From NCBI RefSeq assembly GCF_905147045.1, contig NC_065893.1:1922001-1986000 (forward strand): a stretch of DNA of 64,000 bases, read 5' to 3'. The DNA comes from Nymphalis io. Lineage: Eukaryota; Arthropoda; Insecta; Lepidoptera; Nymphalidae. Positions 1 to 13,700 of this stretch are shown piece after piece. Under the pieces are notes generated by a model. That model worked only from the letters and a program-made list of their open reading frames with translations, did no database searches and was not told where the DNA came from. Within the stretch, counting starts at the first letter, position 1; each line of letters starts with the position of its first letter. The position numbers and the translations under genes are program-made.

Positions 1-495
1 TCTTGTTGTTAAATAAATGAACTTTCGATTGAAGCCGATTGATTTCTTTTAAAGGCTATTTTTTGTATAAATAAAAAAAAATTGTAATGTTTCGTTATTT
101 TAATAATACTTTATTTATCAAATAAACGTTTTAGAGTTGTTTTACCTTTTTGTATTCCATTAGCAAAAGCGACGTTCCCTAACATTTCTATGTCAATAGC
201 AATTAGTGTCATTTCTCATTTCACAATTTGAGGCAAGAAAAAACGCTTTAGTTGCGGAACTACACATTCACGTACAACAATAACTCTTATATATTATAAT
301 GACTCGTTCGCTTTTGTTCATTCCTCTCGGCCTTTCACCTTTGGAACAAATAACCAGAGTCCATAATGAAACCTCCTTAACACGACGCCTTTAAATGACA
401 ATTTATACAATTATTTTTATCTAGTGTTTAATGTCACATAACATCACGTGATCTTTAGTATGTCGCTTATATATTTTAGTTTGTATTTATTATGG
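1..495. other. AGMO intron sequence, nothing recognised
   Basis: This AT-rich stretch lies downstream of the last visible AGMO exon and should be intron. I looked on the minus strand for the next AGMO exon, which should continue after the third histidine box, and did not find it. It must therefore lie beyond the left edge. Confidence 0.5.
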
Positions 496-698
496 AAAGT
501 GGCAACTACCGCCCATAGACATTATTGCTATAATAAATATTTATTTCTTACATCACCAATGAATCAACCCTGGTAGCTAAGATGTTGTATCTCAAGCGCC
601 TATAGTTACTAAGTGTTACTCTTTGGCGGTAGAATATGTATTGTATGATACCTACCTAGACGGACTTTCACAAAGCCCCACTACCTAGTAAGGTGCAT
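496..698 (-). repeat. Degenerate SINE-A copy
   Basis: Scattered SINE-A blocks appear in order on the minus strand: CGCCCATAGACATT, TTTCTTACATC, a diverged CCAACCTTGG block, GGCGGTAGAATAT, and the CACAAAGCCC end. Heavy divergence suggests an old insertion inside the AGMO intron. Confidence 0.55.
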
Positions 699-1034
699 TA
701 TCTTTCTTTTAAAATTATTTCTCTTTCTTTTGTACACTTAAAAAGTTTTTAAGTTAGATAAGCTTAGATATCAAATAAATATACTTTATTCAATATTGAA
801 GCATTAAACTTGCTTATAAAGAAACACCCAGCCCTGAAAAGAACCAGCGAAAGAAACTCGGTTTTTTTAGTATCATGATTAATTTACAAAAAAAAAAAAA
901 GAAAAGGAGAAATAGCCATACCGCGATCGTCTCATTCCCAAGGTGTGCTATCCATAAATTATATATAAAATACATTACAATTACAAAGAGTAAAATAAAT
1001 AAATTTCAAATATTACGAAAATTTGTTAACTCAC

Positions 1035-1197
1035 CATGGTGAACTCTATGATGGCTGGGTGTGTTCAGGATATACTCCAAGGGTCCCAAGCTTTTGATGG
1101 CTTCCGTGTGGATCCAGAACATGTACAGATAACTGAACTGGTGGTGCATTATGAACTGAGCGGGTGGTATCACCAGCGCTAATGGAAGGTAAAATAC
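1035..1197 (-). CDS. AGMO: AGMO coding exon 5, third histidine box
   Basis: The exon has 163 bp, from CCTACCAG to CATG|GTGAGT. It encodes VFYLPLALVIPP, YMFWIHTEAIKSLGPLE and NTPSHHRVHH, the third histidine box. It ends one base into a codon, so the next exon must start at phase 1. Confidence 0.93.
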
Positions 1198-4100
1198 CTG
1201 GTAGGAAAAGTTGATTTATCAATGAGTTATTGTATAACATACGTAATACATTGTTTATGTATATTAATTAGTATAAAGTGAAATACATGAAAATCAATAG
1301 CTTGGAGACATTTAACCAATAGTGGACTGTCGATATATTATAAATGGATAAATAAGTATAAATTGCGAAGGATACTTAGAAATAATATTTTTACGAACAG
1401 AACCTTAGTATTTTTAAATATTAAAAGTTTTTCGTAGCTTTTTACTTTGTTTAGATAATTTTAACTTATCCGACTGAAATACCTTTAAGTCTCGCTATAA
1501 ATTCAATTATTCTTTTTACTGTAAACTTTAAAAATAAACTTAAATAAATACGCTCTTCGAATAAAACCAACATTTTTTCATTGTAGATTTTTGTAACGTA
1601 ATAAGGTTTTATATGAGCTTCAAAAATACTGGCACATAAAACTTTACGCGAATTTAAATATTTTAATGTAGTTAAAAAGTGTACATTCGAATTAGGAACG
1701 TGGGAATACATATGTATATAGGTGTGAGAGATAAGATATATCTATATATTATGCAGAATAGTTAAATAAAGTAATATATATACTACTTGCATTAATACAA
1801 AGCTGCAATCTTTTTGCGGTACCCGAAATAGTAGAAAGTTTTATACGCCAAATTGTTTTTATAAATGAAAGGAAATATCTATTTTTTTTATAAAATATTA
1901 AAATTAATATAGAGTTGATATGAAATAATTCTTCTTCCAAAAAATATTTAATAATACTATAAATGTACTTACAAATCCACACCATCCTTGAAGAACGGAC
2001 TGTCGTATACCGACTCCCATGTTAAAATCTTCAGAGGTATGATGTACTTGATGCTGCGCCCAAAGGATGTGAACCTCTGTACAAAAAAGAGACGTTTGAA
2101 TAAAACAAAATACATTAACAACGTTGCACTGGTGTGACCACAATAAATTACAATATGTTAATACTGATAACAGTGACAGCCTGTGAATGTCCTACTGCTG
2201 GGCTAAGGTCTCCTCTCCTTTTTCGAAGAGAAGGTTTGGAGCTTTTTCCACCACACCGCTCTAATACGGGTTGGTGGAATACACATTTGGCAGAATTTCA
2301 ATGAAATTTGACACATACAGATTTCCTGAAGATGTTTTCCTTCACTATCCAGCACGAGAGGAATTATCAACACAAATTAAGCACATGAAAATTCAGTGGT
2401 GCTTGCCCGGGTTTGAACCCATGATCATCGGTTAAGATTCACGTGTTCTAACCATTGGGCCATCTCGGCTCTTAAGACTGATAAGTAACAAGTAAAAAAA
2501 TAATATAATACTGATAAGTAATTAGTAATAAAAAATCTAATACGGTTTGATAGCCTCTATAATTATAATGTCAAGAAATGTCTTTCGTAAATACTAGCTA
2601 GCTATGAATATATGTTATAAATGCAAAATATATCTGCCTATATGTCACCTCAAGATGAGTATGCCACTGAATCTGGTTAACATTATATATCTTACAATGT
2701 AATCAGCAAGTCTGCCTACCTAATTACAATAAAAAACAAAATAATTATACATGCACCTTGGTACATTTTCCTAATTTATGATAGGATTTTAATAATCCAA
2801 GTACTTACCATGGCATGCTCTGTGCATCCAATAATAGCAAAAGTCAACGCCTAATGCCGCCGCGTACCAAGTCAGAGTATTATCCCAGGGTAGGTCTATA
2901 ACTCGAAAGTTCGAGTAAATCCAGGTATACAAATACGACTCCGCACCGCGCCATATTAACCTAAAACAAATAACCATAAATTAATATAAATAATAAATTG
3001 AAATTTCAGAATTTTTTATGACATAGGTAGATGGACCGATAACAAAATGTATTATAAACACAAATTGTGTAAGCAAGTTATTTTATCAAACTTTCAAATC
3101 AAAGAAAAAGAGGCTTTATAGACATGATACAATATAAGATGTAATTGTTCGATCACGTTTGTAGTCACGTTTCGTTTGAACTCATGACCTTGAATGTTAT
3201 CTTGAATGGTATTATTTTTTCGATACAATTTGTTTCATGTTATATTAAAATATATACTTTTATAAAGTTTATTTCAATATAACCAATGGTAAAATTATTT
3301 ATGAGGGAGAAGGAAAGTGTTTGGTATCCTTTTCTACGAGTTAGTCTAGTCTAGTTGCAGTTTTTAAATGAATACGAATGCAGCAGTTGCAGCTATTAAT
3401 TAATATAATTGCGTTTTATTCTCACCTTCCACATTCTTGAATGATACCGTGTGATATGCTGGTTATGCCATCGTTGAGACGGATGCCTTTCTTTCCTTCC
3501 AGCCTTAGCACTATGTGTTCTATTATCATAAATATTAGGAAGTATGGATATGACTGAAACAATAAGAAATAAGAATTGTTAATATTTTCATAAATAATAT
3601 TTCATGTGATTTTCAAACATGTTGTCGCGCTTTGGGGCGCTGACTCGTATGCCGTGACGGCAAACGGCATGATGTTCTCTTATGCCGATGAGCCCTCTTT
3701 CCTGATGGAAAGGGGCATTATTCGTTCTATATCCTCTTGCGTATGCGTAGAGTGGATTCTATATATTTCACTGTATATTGTTATAATAATGATGTAAGAA
3801 TAATAAAATATTCATTTTATTAATGAAACTCTATCTGTTATTAACTTTACTTCATCAGACGGGCTTCCAGCGATGGCTACGTTTTTATTTTTATTTTTTT
3901 AAAACTTTTATCTATTGCTCGAAGAGTAGTATGTTGAAATGGTTATGAATTCAATCGCCTATTAGGGATTCGTATTGTTTATCTGTCGTTGTATCCGTTT
4001 AAGTACGGAATGTTTTTGTTAGGAATCCTAGCATTTACAATACATAACAAAAACAATTATATCTGCTGCAATTATTAATATTATAAAATTATACATAAAT

Positions 4101-7100
4101 ATGATTGTATATAATTGATATTATGTAATGTAATTATTCGAATAGAAGAATACCCAATTATCTACTTTACGAGCCAGCGTTCAACTCTATATTTAATTTA
4201 ATCTTGTATAAGGTGATTTAAAGAGCCTATTTCAATAAAGTGTATTTTCATTTGATTTGTTATTATTTCTGATGAGAGCAGCTGGCGGGTTCGCCCGTGT
4301 ATAAGGAAGTAGGGGAGAGTGCAGGTATTAGGCACTGATTTACATAGAAAGATTATAATGAATAAATATTTAATTTAAAAAAATCAGGCAGTCATAGGGA
4401 TTGCCGATACAAGTGTAAACTTGAAACTGTTAAATATATGTGTCCAATTCCACATCTTTTGGCACTCCGAGTAATAATTCTATCCCTTTTTATTATATAT
4501 AATTTTATTCATTCAAATACACAGTACGTCGCAAACTCGGTACAAAATATTAATACAACTTAATTTAAATGAATAAAATTAAAATACACCTATATTATTT
4601 GTATATAGTAGGTCTGTTAGTATTTACATAAATTTCAATAATTTATAATTATCCTCATTAATTTCTACAGTTCTTAAATAATTTGTACTTTGAACGATTT
4701 AATTATATGAAAATTAGCATGTCGGTGACGCGAAGTCCCCTACGATAAACAAGCGCAACGCGCCTAAAGAAGTTTTCACTTCAAAAATTTTTGGCTCTGG
4801 CTCGGATATATAGAACATCTAAAGTGTCATCATAATCGGGTGAATAGTTTAAGAATATATATTAAGAATCATGATTATTCATTACAAAGAAGAAGTTGTT
4901 GTTTCGATTATTATCTGTTGTGTTATATTTGGTTCTCGGAGAAAATCTGATGGTACCACCCAGATGATCTGGGTGATACTTACCCAGACGAGCTTGCACA
5001 AAGCTCTATCATTAGTAGATATGTGATGAAAAGCTTGCAAAGAACAAAAGTTCAGTGACTTTTGACATATCGAGAGTCACCTATTCTAGCTACTCTAGAG
5101 ACGATTTCATATGCAAATAGCCCTTCGAATACAGTCATCTTAATGGTTTCCACTTTTTTTAGCTGAATTTTGAATATTATTATGTCGTTAATACTGTAAA
5201 GTAATTTATTATAATGAGGTCGTAAGAACACACAATTTATACAAACTGTCGACAAAGCGTCGAGTTTCTGTTGTGGTGTGCTAAAACCGCTGTAACCTGA
5301 GCTAAACGAGAACTGACGTTGATGAACTCGGCGAAGCTATTTATAAGACTAAATGAGATGCAATTGGTAAAGTAATACTGTAACCTGATTGGCTATTAAT
5401 GGAAGTTAATCGAAAATAAATGTTGTTTTTAAATCACAAATGTGGCTTTTTATCACCATCGACAACTGTTCTAAAAAATAAAAAAAATAACAATCGAATT
5501 CAACTATAAGTGTTCGTTCAGAGTATGTAATGTATGTAATTACTAGTACTGTTGAGTAACAAGTAACAAACATACAATAAGTCGCTTTGGCATTTATAAT
5601 ATTAGCTAAGAAATTGATAATTTTTTTTTTACTATTTATATGAATCCAAATGTGCTACCTGGTCGTTAGCGGTTATTTCGCTTGTAAGACACTTACAGTA
5701 AAATAGCAATAGCAGCCTGTAAATAGCCCACTGCTGCAAAAACCTCATTTTCATCATTAGAGCTTATTTCATCACGCTGCTGCAAATGCGGTTCGGTGGT
5801 AGGTATGCTGGTAACCTTGCGGTATTTTTCTTCACCGTCGAGTACGAGATGAATTATAAACACCATTGCAACTATATCGGTGTGCTTGAACTCGTATTGA
5901 TTATTGAATCAACAAATTTATTCGTAGGCTTATAAAAGCCCTTTTGAATTAGTGTTTTACAGGAATATACTAAATGTAAAGCTACAACAACAACAACAAC
6001 AAGTTCGGTATGTAGATTCTATCTTTATCTATATATATAATCTGTATATCTATTTATATGTATATATATTGCCTGAAAGTCAACAAAAACACTAACCCTA
6101 CGCTTTTTTATCATCTATATAATCTAGTGTTGAGTAATATGTCTTCCTTATTAAGGTAATTTTAACAAACAATTTAATTTTATAATATTAATTAGCAAAG
6201 TTAAATATATCTGCGTAATTGATTTTTTTTTTTTATAGAATAGGAAGGTGGACGAACATATGGGCCACCTGATGGTAAGTGGTCACCAAACGCCCTTAGA
6301 CATTGGCATTGTAAGAAATGTCAACCATCGCTTATAGCTAATGCGCCACCAACCTTGGGAACTAAGATTTTATGTCCCTTGTGCCTGTAATTACACTGGC
6401 TCACTCACCCTTCAAACCGGAACACAACAATATCAAGTATTGTTGTTTTGCGGTAGAATATCTGATGAGTGGGTGGTACCTACTCAGACGAGCTTGCACA
6501 AAGCCCTACCACCATTATATTTCGTTATTGATTATATGAATAATTATTTCTGATTATGGTACCGATAAAATGTGATTACATCCCTACATTTCGGATAGGT
6601 CTAATAGATGACCAAAATAATATAATGGGACATGTCTAGATCTACAACACAAAACAGTTACAACATAATTACAACAAACGAACAAGAATAAATTGTTTTA
6701 TACATTTCATTGAAAGCGACTTGACAAAGCAAACGAAAACCATACATTACCGGTCCTTATCAAAAAACGTACTTTATAAAATAGATCAAAGATTATTTTG
6801 AGTTTTTTTATTGTGTAAGTTATCGAGCGTAAATAGATACATATTTGCGAACACTGACATTTATATTATGGATTGCTTTGCAGAAAACGATAGCCACGTC
6901 TTCTTTACTCGATCATTCTTCATCCAATCCTGAGGCTAAACTTGTATTATGTATTTTGTTACTAATTACAGAATAATTTACAATAAAAATATGTTAGATT
7001 CGAGTTAGGAATTTTTAATGATTTAAAATAAAGCGTGCACATAAGTCCGCAAGAGTGAAGGAAAACATCTTAAGGAAATGCATGTGGAGGAAGAAAATCT

Positions 7101-7527
7101 GTCACGAATATCCACCAAAGCATTGGAGCAGTGTGATGGAGTAAGCTACAATCGTTGTCCTCAAAAAAGGAGAGGAAAACGTGGCTGTTTACTTTTTACT
7201 CAAGTACATCTTAGAAAAGTAGAGGCTTTTTCCGTAAAAAAATTCGTGTTTTAATAAAGTTTTACATTGAAATATTGCACCAAAAATCTTTCTATATTTT
7301 TTATTCCCGTGTTGCTTTATATCAAAGACGATAGAACATTATTATCATTTTATTATTATGGATAAGATAAAAGTAAATACGCGTGGTTGATACGTCTATA
7401 ACAAAGAGGTTATCAGTTTTCATTGTCTCATTGTTTTAATAAATTAACAACTTTCCATGTGTTATTTAACTCAAATTGATATTAACTAACTATGTTGTAT
7501 TTGTTAACTGACATAAATTTATATATA

Positions 7528-7587
<60 letters not shown>

Positions 7588-7661
7588 AATATATAATAAT
7601 ATAAACGGATAGAACACAAATAAAAAAAATTACTTATTTTCATGTTATATAATAATATAGA

Positions 7662-7703
<42 letters not shown>

Positions 7704-10700
7704 TCTATATTATTATATAACATGAAAATAAGTAATTTTTTTTATTTGTGTTCTATCCGTTTAAATATAATTAAATGTTATCCGAAGATTGTGGATTCAA
7801 ATCTGAACAAACGTTGCGTTTGTTAACTTACTTAAATTGTGTTTATTATTTTTCACCGTCGTCATAAAACCTTCTAAGTGTGTCATCCACCAACCCATAC
7901 TTCAAAAGGAGAAGGAGGTTTTTGTCCAGCAGTGGGACATGTACAGGCTGTTAATTTTTACTTAACGCGATTTTAGTGCAAACAGTAATAATAATGTTCT
8001 CCAGACCGATTTCGGCCACGGCGGCCTTTCCCAAGGGAGATTAGCCAACTACGCAAGAAATATTAGAGTGCACAAGTGTTTGCACAAACACAGGTGCACT
8101 CTCTATTTCCTAACTCTTATAATCCAATGGGACAGTAATCCGACACGACCAGAAAGAGTTCAGGTGCAGGACCAACGGCTTTACGTGCTTTCCGAGGCAC
8201 TGGAGTGTACACACTTCCAACTTCCTTCCTTCCAACGGCTCCGGACTGAGAATTTTCTGACAGAAAAACCCAATAACTTATTATTGGCCCGACCTGGGAA
8301 TTCAACCCACGACCTGTGTCAGTGCAAACAGTATTACTATATACATGATATACATATATAACAAATGAGTGTGTCTTAACTTAATTCGAAATTTGAATTA
8401 GTTCTACTTATTCGATCGGCGGACATTAATACGAATCATTTATAGAATGCTTAGAACAAACATTGTAAATGAGAAATGAAGATTGAGTATACACCGACAG
8501 ACGTTAAACACCAATCAATCATGACATATCTTGATAGTAATCATTCATTTTTCGGCTATTTTTACCGATTATCACGCACACCCGCACACATATGAATGTT
8601 TGATACCACAAAGCGTTAGCAGTTTTTTTATTCTGGCAATAAACTTAATGGAGATATTCTTAAATTTGCTTTTTATATATACATATATCTTTGCTCGTTT
8701 TAGTGTTATAATTTTTTGTGTATGATTTTTGGTTTATTGTAAAAAGATAATTTTTGAGATGTGTGTAATATAACACAACAGAAAAAAACAGCTAAATCGG
8801 TCGGGCCGTTCTTATGTGACGCTCCGTCATACATGTGACAATTGATTTTTATTTATATACATAATAATATAATTAGATAATAAATGGATATATAGTGTGA
8901 TTTTCTATTTACCAGTAACAGCCTGTGAATGTCCCGCTGCTGGGCTAAGACCTCCTCTCCCTTTTTTGAGGAGAAGGCTTGAAGCTTAATACAATATCTA
9001 AATCTTAATACTTAAGCATCTCGTGCTTTATACAATATATATATATCACAAATTATGCACATGAAAATTCAGTGGTGCTTGCTCGGGTTTGAACCCACGA
9101 TCATCGGTTAAGATTCACGCGCTCTTACTGCTGGGCCATCACGGCTTATATTATTTTCCCTTTTAATATTTTTCTCCCCAAAAATATTTTAGTTAGTTTC
9201 AAATACGTCATCAAAACCAATCAGTTTCTTGTTGTTTCTTTGTAACAACAAATGTTGGGCAACTATATATAACATATTTTGTCAATATAATACAGTTCTA
9301 CATAACTTATAATATAATGCGTTAAATATTACAGCAAACAAAATATCCTATAATGGTAAATCTTTCGAGTTCAACAGTAATTCGATAAATAATTAATAAT
9401 TAAGCAGAAAGTTAACTCATTTACACATTATCAAGTGTCAAATTAATTCTTGTAAACAAACGAAATCTGAAATCAGTTATTGTGTGCTAATTAATACTCA
9501 GAAAAGTCAATTCAATTAGGCCATGTTTATTGAAGAGTCAAGTACAGTGAGATAAAAAATAGTACATGTAAGTAATGTATTATTTAAAGCAAAAGTACAG
9601 TTGGATTAAAAAATATTCATAAAACCTAAAATATTTTTTTCAGAAAGGTAAACGAGAAAATGGTTCAACTGATTGTTTGTCTTTAGACACTGTCAAAGCA
9701 AGAAGTACCAACTCCGTCTGCAGTTGATACCCTTGAAGCTTGGAGAATTGCGCTAGTTTTCATTAAACTTATAAAAGAGGATAGAGGATAATAATTGTAA
9801 TGGGGAAATTAAATTATGGCAATCATGGCCAAGATTTGTACAATAGCTATTTTAATATATATATATACAATATGACACAGTCAATATGTTTATTTTTGTA
9901 TATGTCAATACAAATTTTATACAGCACAAAATAAAAATAAATTTGTTATCTGATGGTAAATAACAATCGCCTATAAAAAATATTGTCGATTTTAATTTAT
10001 AAATATTATTTTTTCTGACATTTTTCTGTCAAAGGTCTCATTTACTCTAATATATTTCAAACCGTTACGTGATCTTGTAATATTAATCAGAAAAAAAAAA
10101 TTTAAATAAAAAAAAAAATCATCACGTTATATATATATATATATATTTTTATAGAATAGGAAGGTGGACGAGCATATGGGCCACCTGATTGTAAGTGGTC
10201 ACCAAACGCCCTTAGACATTAGCATTGTAAGAAATGTCAACCATCGCTTATAGCCAATGCGCCACCAACCTTGGGAACTAACATTTCTTACAATGCCAAT
10301 ATCTATGGACGTTGGTGATCATTTACCTTAAGGTGGCCCATATGCTCGTCCGCCTTCCTATTCTATATAAAAAAAAAATATGACTCCTCACAAAGTAAAT
10401 GTACCAGCGACGTCACTTGTTAATATTCTGATGGCAGTGCATGGACTTAGTCATTTAGTATAGAATGTCGTGGTGGTATAAGAAGTGGTAGTGATGTGAT
10501 ATGTTCCAAGTTCATGGGTAGTGGTGACCAATATGTGGCCATTGTATCATCTAAGCGTTAACCACACAAATTAAAAAAAAAAAAAAAAATTGTCAAGTTA
10601 CAGACCGCCAGACCAATGTTTGTTATTTATCTAACATACAAAAGGTAATCGAGTGTATTTTTGTACTCATATTTTATGCCCACACTTTGTGCGGTCACCG

Positions 10701-13700
10701 CTTAGACTAATTGATTACTTGTATCATAAATGTTCTTTTCGTTTATAATTTTCTTCGTTTATATGCAAGACCTTGTAACAATTTACGTTTTATATGTATA
10801 TCATTAATAGAAAACTTGTTCCCATTAAAAACAATGTCAAGTGCAATTAGAAATATTTAATTTAAATTTAGAATACATAAGACTCTGTGTATACGTCTGC
10901 AAATGTGACATAAGGGCTGGTTAATTTTAGAATAAAGATTCGGTCGGGTAACGCTGTTGGCAATCTCGTTCGAATTTCAAACAGACATAATTATTTTGTA
11001 ATTGCTTAAAAAAATAATACAAATAATTTATAACATAAAAATTCTATATTTTTCTCAATTTTCACTTATCATATATTATACCGCCAAGAAATAATGCTTA
11101 GTATATTCTTGTATATCTAAGCACAGGCTCGAGGGCCATAACATTGTATTGTATGGTTAATATTTCTTTCATTGCCAATGTCTATGATTGGTTTTGATTT
11201 TTTATCACGTGGTATATTTACCAGTGTGCCTTTTTTGTAAGATAAATATGTAGTATTCGTTTCATAGTTATGTTCAAAATCCATTTGAAAAGATCAAGGC
11301 CATTCAATCTTCCGGTTTCATTGAATCGTAATTAGGTCAGGAGTCTAAGGGATGAATTTTCCTATAAAAGATAATAATGTAATCAGCTCAATTTACATTC
11401 CATTTTCAATCCAATCACATTATAACGTAACGTACTTTTAATGAAAAAATAACGTTATTATTCTGTGTGGTAGTAATAAATATATTTTTAATTTACGATA
11501 ACAATAACAGTTTTAAAACTTAGTTTAAAATTTTTTGTATGTTTGTGCAAAATTAGTACGATTGTTTTCCTTATATAGTACGAAGTAGATGATATGACTA
11601 ATATATAAAAAAAAAAACTGTAAACATATTAAATTTAATATTCATGAATTCTTAAATACATTTTTTATCGAATTCCAAACCCGGTACAGCTTCAGGGTTC
11701 CGCAGTCTTTATGTGCAGGAAATATGTTCGATCATTTATGGATTCGGTAAGAATGTTCAATAAATTGATAAGATAAGCCGAGATGGCTCAATAGTAAGAC
11801 TACATAGATACGAAGATAATTGATTCATAATTAAGCTTTTAATTTGTATTTAAGTCATGTCGTACTTGACGGCGAAGAAAGCATCGTAAAGAAACCGAAG
11901 AAGTATATATTGAATGAAATTCTGCCTTCAGTATGAATAATAATAACAATATCCCGGGACATTTTTCACACACGGCCATCTGATTATCGATATTGATCGG
12001 CCCAAATTAAGCTTGTTTATATATTATATATCTATTTTTATTTTGTAAATACATACTTATGTAGATAATTACACCCAGACTCAGGAAAAACAGACATGTT
12101 CATGCACACAAATATCTGTCCTGGGTGGGAATCGAAACCACAACGTTCGGCGTGAAAGGCAAGCATCCACCAACCACGCCAACCGGCTCGTCAAATGACC
12201 ATGAAGGACCATGGTGGAACATAATATACAGGTAGATACTATACAATAAATTATAAAAAGTAGCATTCCATAACTATCTGTTAGGCTTGGAACCTGTTCC
12301 ACTATGCTGTTCCAATGTGGATAATTGAATACACGTGTGGCATTCTACACATATTGGTTTCTTCAGGATGTTTCCTTTACCACCGAGTATCAGATACAGT
12401 ATAAATACAAACTCAACACACGATAATACAGTGGCGTTCGCCCAGTGGTGGATTTGAACTTACAACCTTTATCATACTCATCACAATTATCATACATTCT
12501 TGTTTAAAAAGACATACTAGTAGCTGAACGCACGAGTCTATATATTGCTACAGAACCTTTTATATATATGACCCGAACTTGACCGAACGTTGTTATTGAA
12601 CATGTACTGCAAAAAAACAGCGACAAGTCGTTTTCCTAAAAAAAAATCGCGCTTAAATTCGCAAATTGTAATACGACAAAAAAAAGTGTTAGTCACGTCA
12701 TTTAAAATGCTAACAATTTTAATGTACATAAAAAAATATACATATTTCAATGAACGTAAAATAAAAATGTATTAAAAAAGAACAAAAAATTTTTTTTTAT
12801 TATAGACCTTCATAGTGTACGAGTTGCGACAAAAAATATTATAGCTTGCGCGATCTGTCTCATGAATGCAAAAACAAAATAAAATGTCATGCAAATATTG
12901 TATCTTTTTGTTTATTCATCTACGTTTTAAATTAAAAAGAAAATAAATGCAAGGCCAGTAGTCATTCCAACCAGTAACCAATCTTTACTAATAGATATAA
13001 TTAAATTTTTATTTTTTATGAATGCGTTAATTTCTGAAACCACTAATTGGTTTTGAAAAGATTTTTTTATTCCATAGCCTGATTCTCGTGGAACGCTTTA
13101 ACATCACGCTAGTTCACGGATTGGGAACGTTCAAAGCGGGCGAAACCGCGTGGATCAGCTAGTTCACAATAAAAAAATCTTCGATTTTTATATTTTTTAG
13201 AAAGTTCTCGCAATTCTGGTTATACAATGACTATGACCTTGCGTTTCGAGTTGTCCATATTAAATTAATACAATCTTGCGTCGTAATCGATTATACGATT
13301 AAAAAAAATGTTTTGTAATGCAAAATAGTTACAAAACTAGTATTAATTTATGTGTTTTTTATATTCAATGTAATTAGTTTTTTTTTTTTTTTGTTAATCT
13401 CGAGTTTGTTATTTATTGCGCTTGGCATACTTTTGTAAAGCGAGTAATGACTTTTTGATTAATAGAGGACCGTTGAATATAATAATGAAACACATAATAT
13501 ATTTAAAAGAAATTTTGAATATACGTACATATTATATTGAAGCGGATGCACAGGGGTTAGGAAACGTGAATCTTAATCGAAGATTACGTGTTCAAATCCG
13601 GGCAAGCGCTTAAATTTTCACTTTTCATGTGCTTAATTTGTGTTTATAATTCATCTCGTGTTCGGCGGCGATTTTAGGAATGCTGAGATTTTATCAACGG

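Noticed and set aside
1046..1240. 64-codon minus-strand frame overlapping AGMO exon 5
   Set aside because: It is a shifted reading frame of the true exon, whose spliced frame gives the third histidine box.
2400..2475. Real tRNA genes at the tRNA-like heads of SINE-T1 and SINE-T2 (here and at the other copies)
   Set aside because: Box A and box B are present, but they are always joined to the SINE body, and no complete cloverleaf with acceptor stem was evident.
5052..5255. 67-codon minus-strand frame downstream of the intronic promoter, as an alternative AGMO first exon
   Set aside because: A possible donor within it gives phase 1, whereas exon 2 needs phase 0. The composition is unremarkable and there are no family motifs.
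7509..7763. Replication origin or CRISPR-like array at the AT-rich palindrome
   Set aside because: There are no spaced direct repeats, and AT-rich microsatellites are common here. Nothing specific to an origin is visible.
10400..10595. Further SINE-A copy after the inverted pair
   Set aside because: Only GGGTAGTGGTGACCA-like words remain, too little to assign with confidence.
12538..12775. Overlapping frames of about 60-70 codons on both strands
   Set aside because: Lys/Phe-rich chance frames in AT-rich intron.
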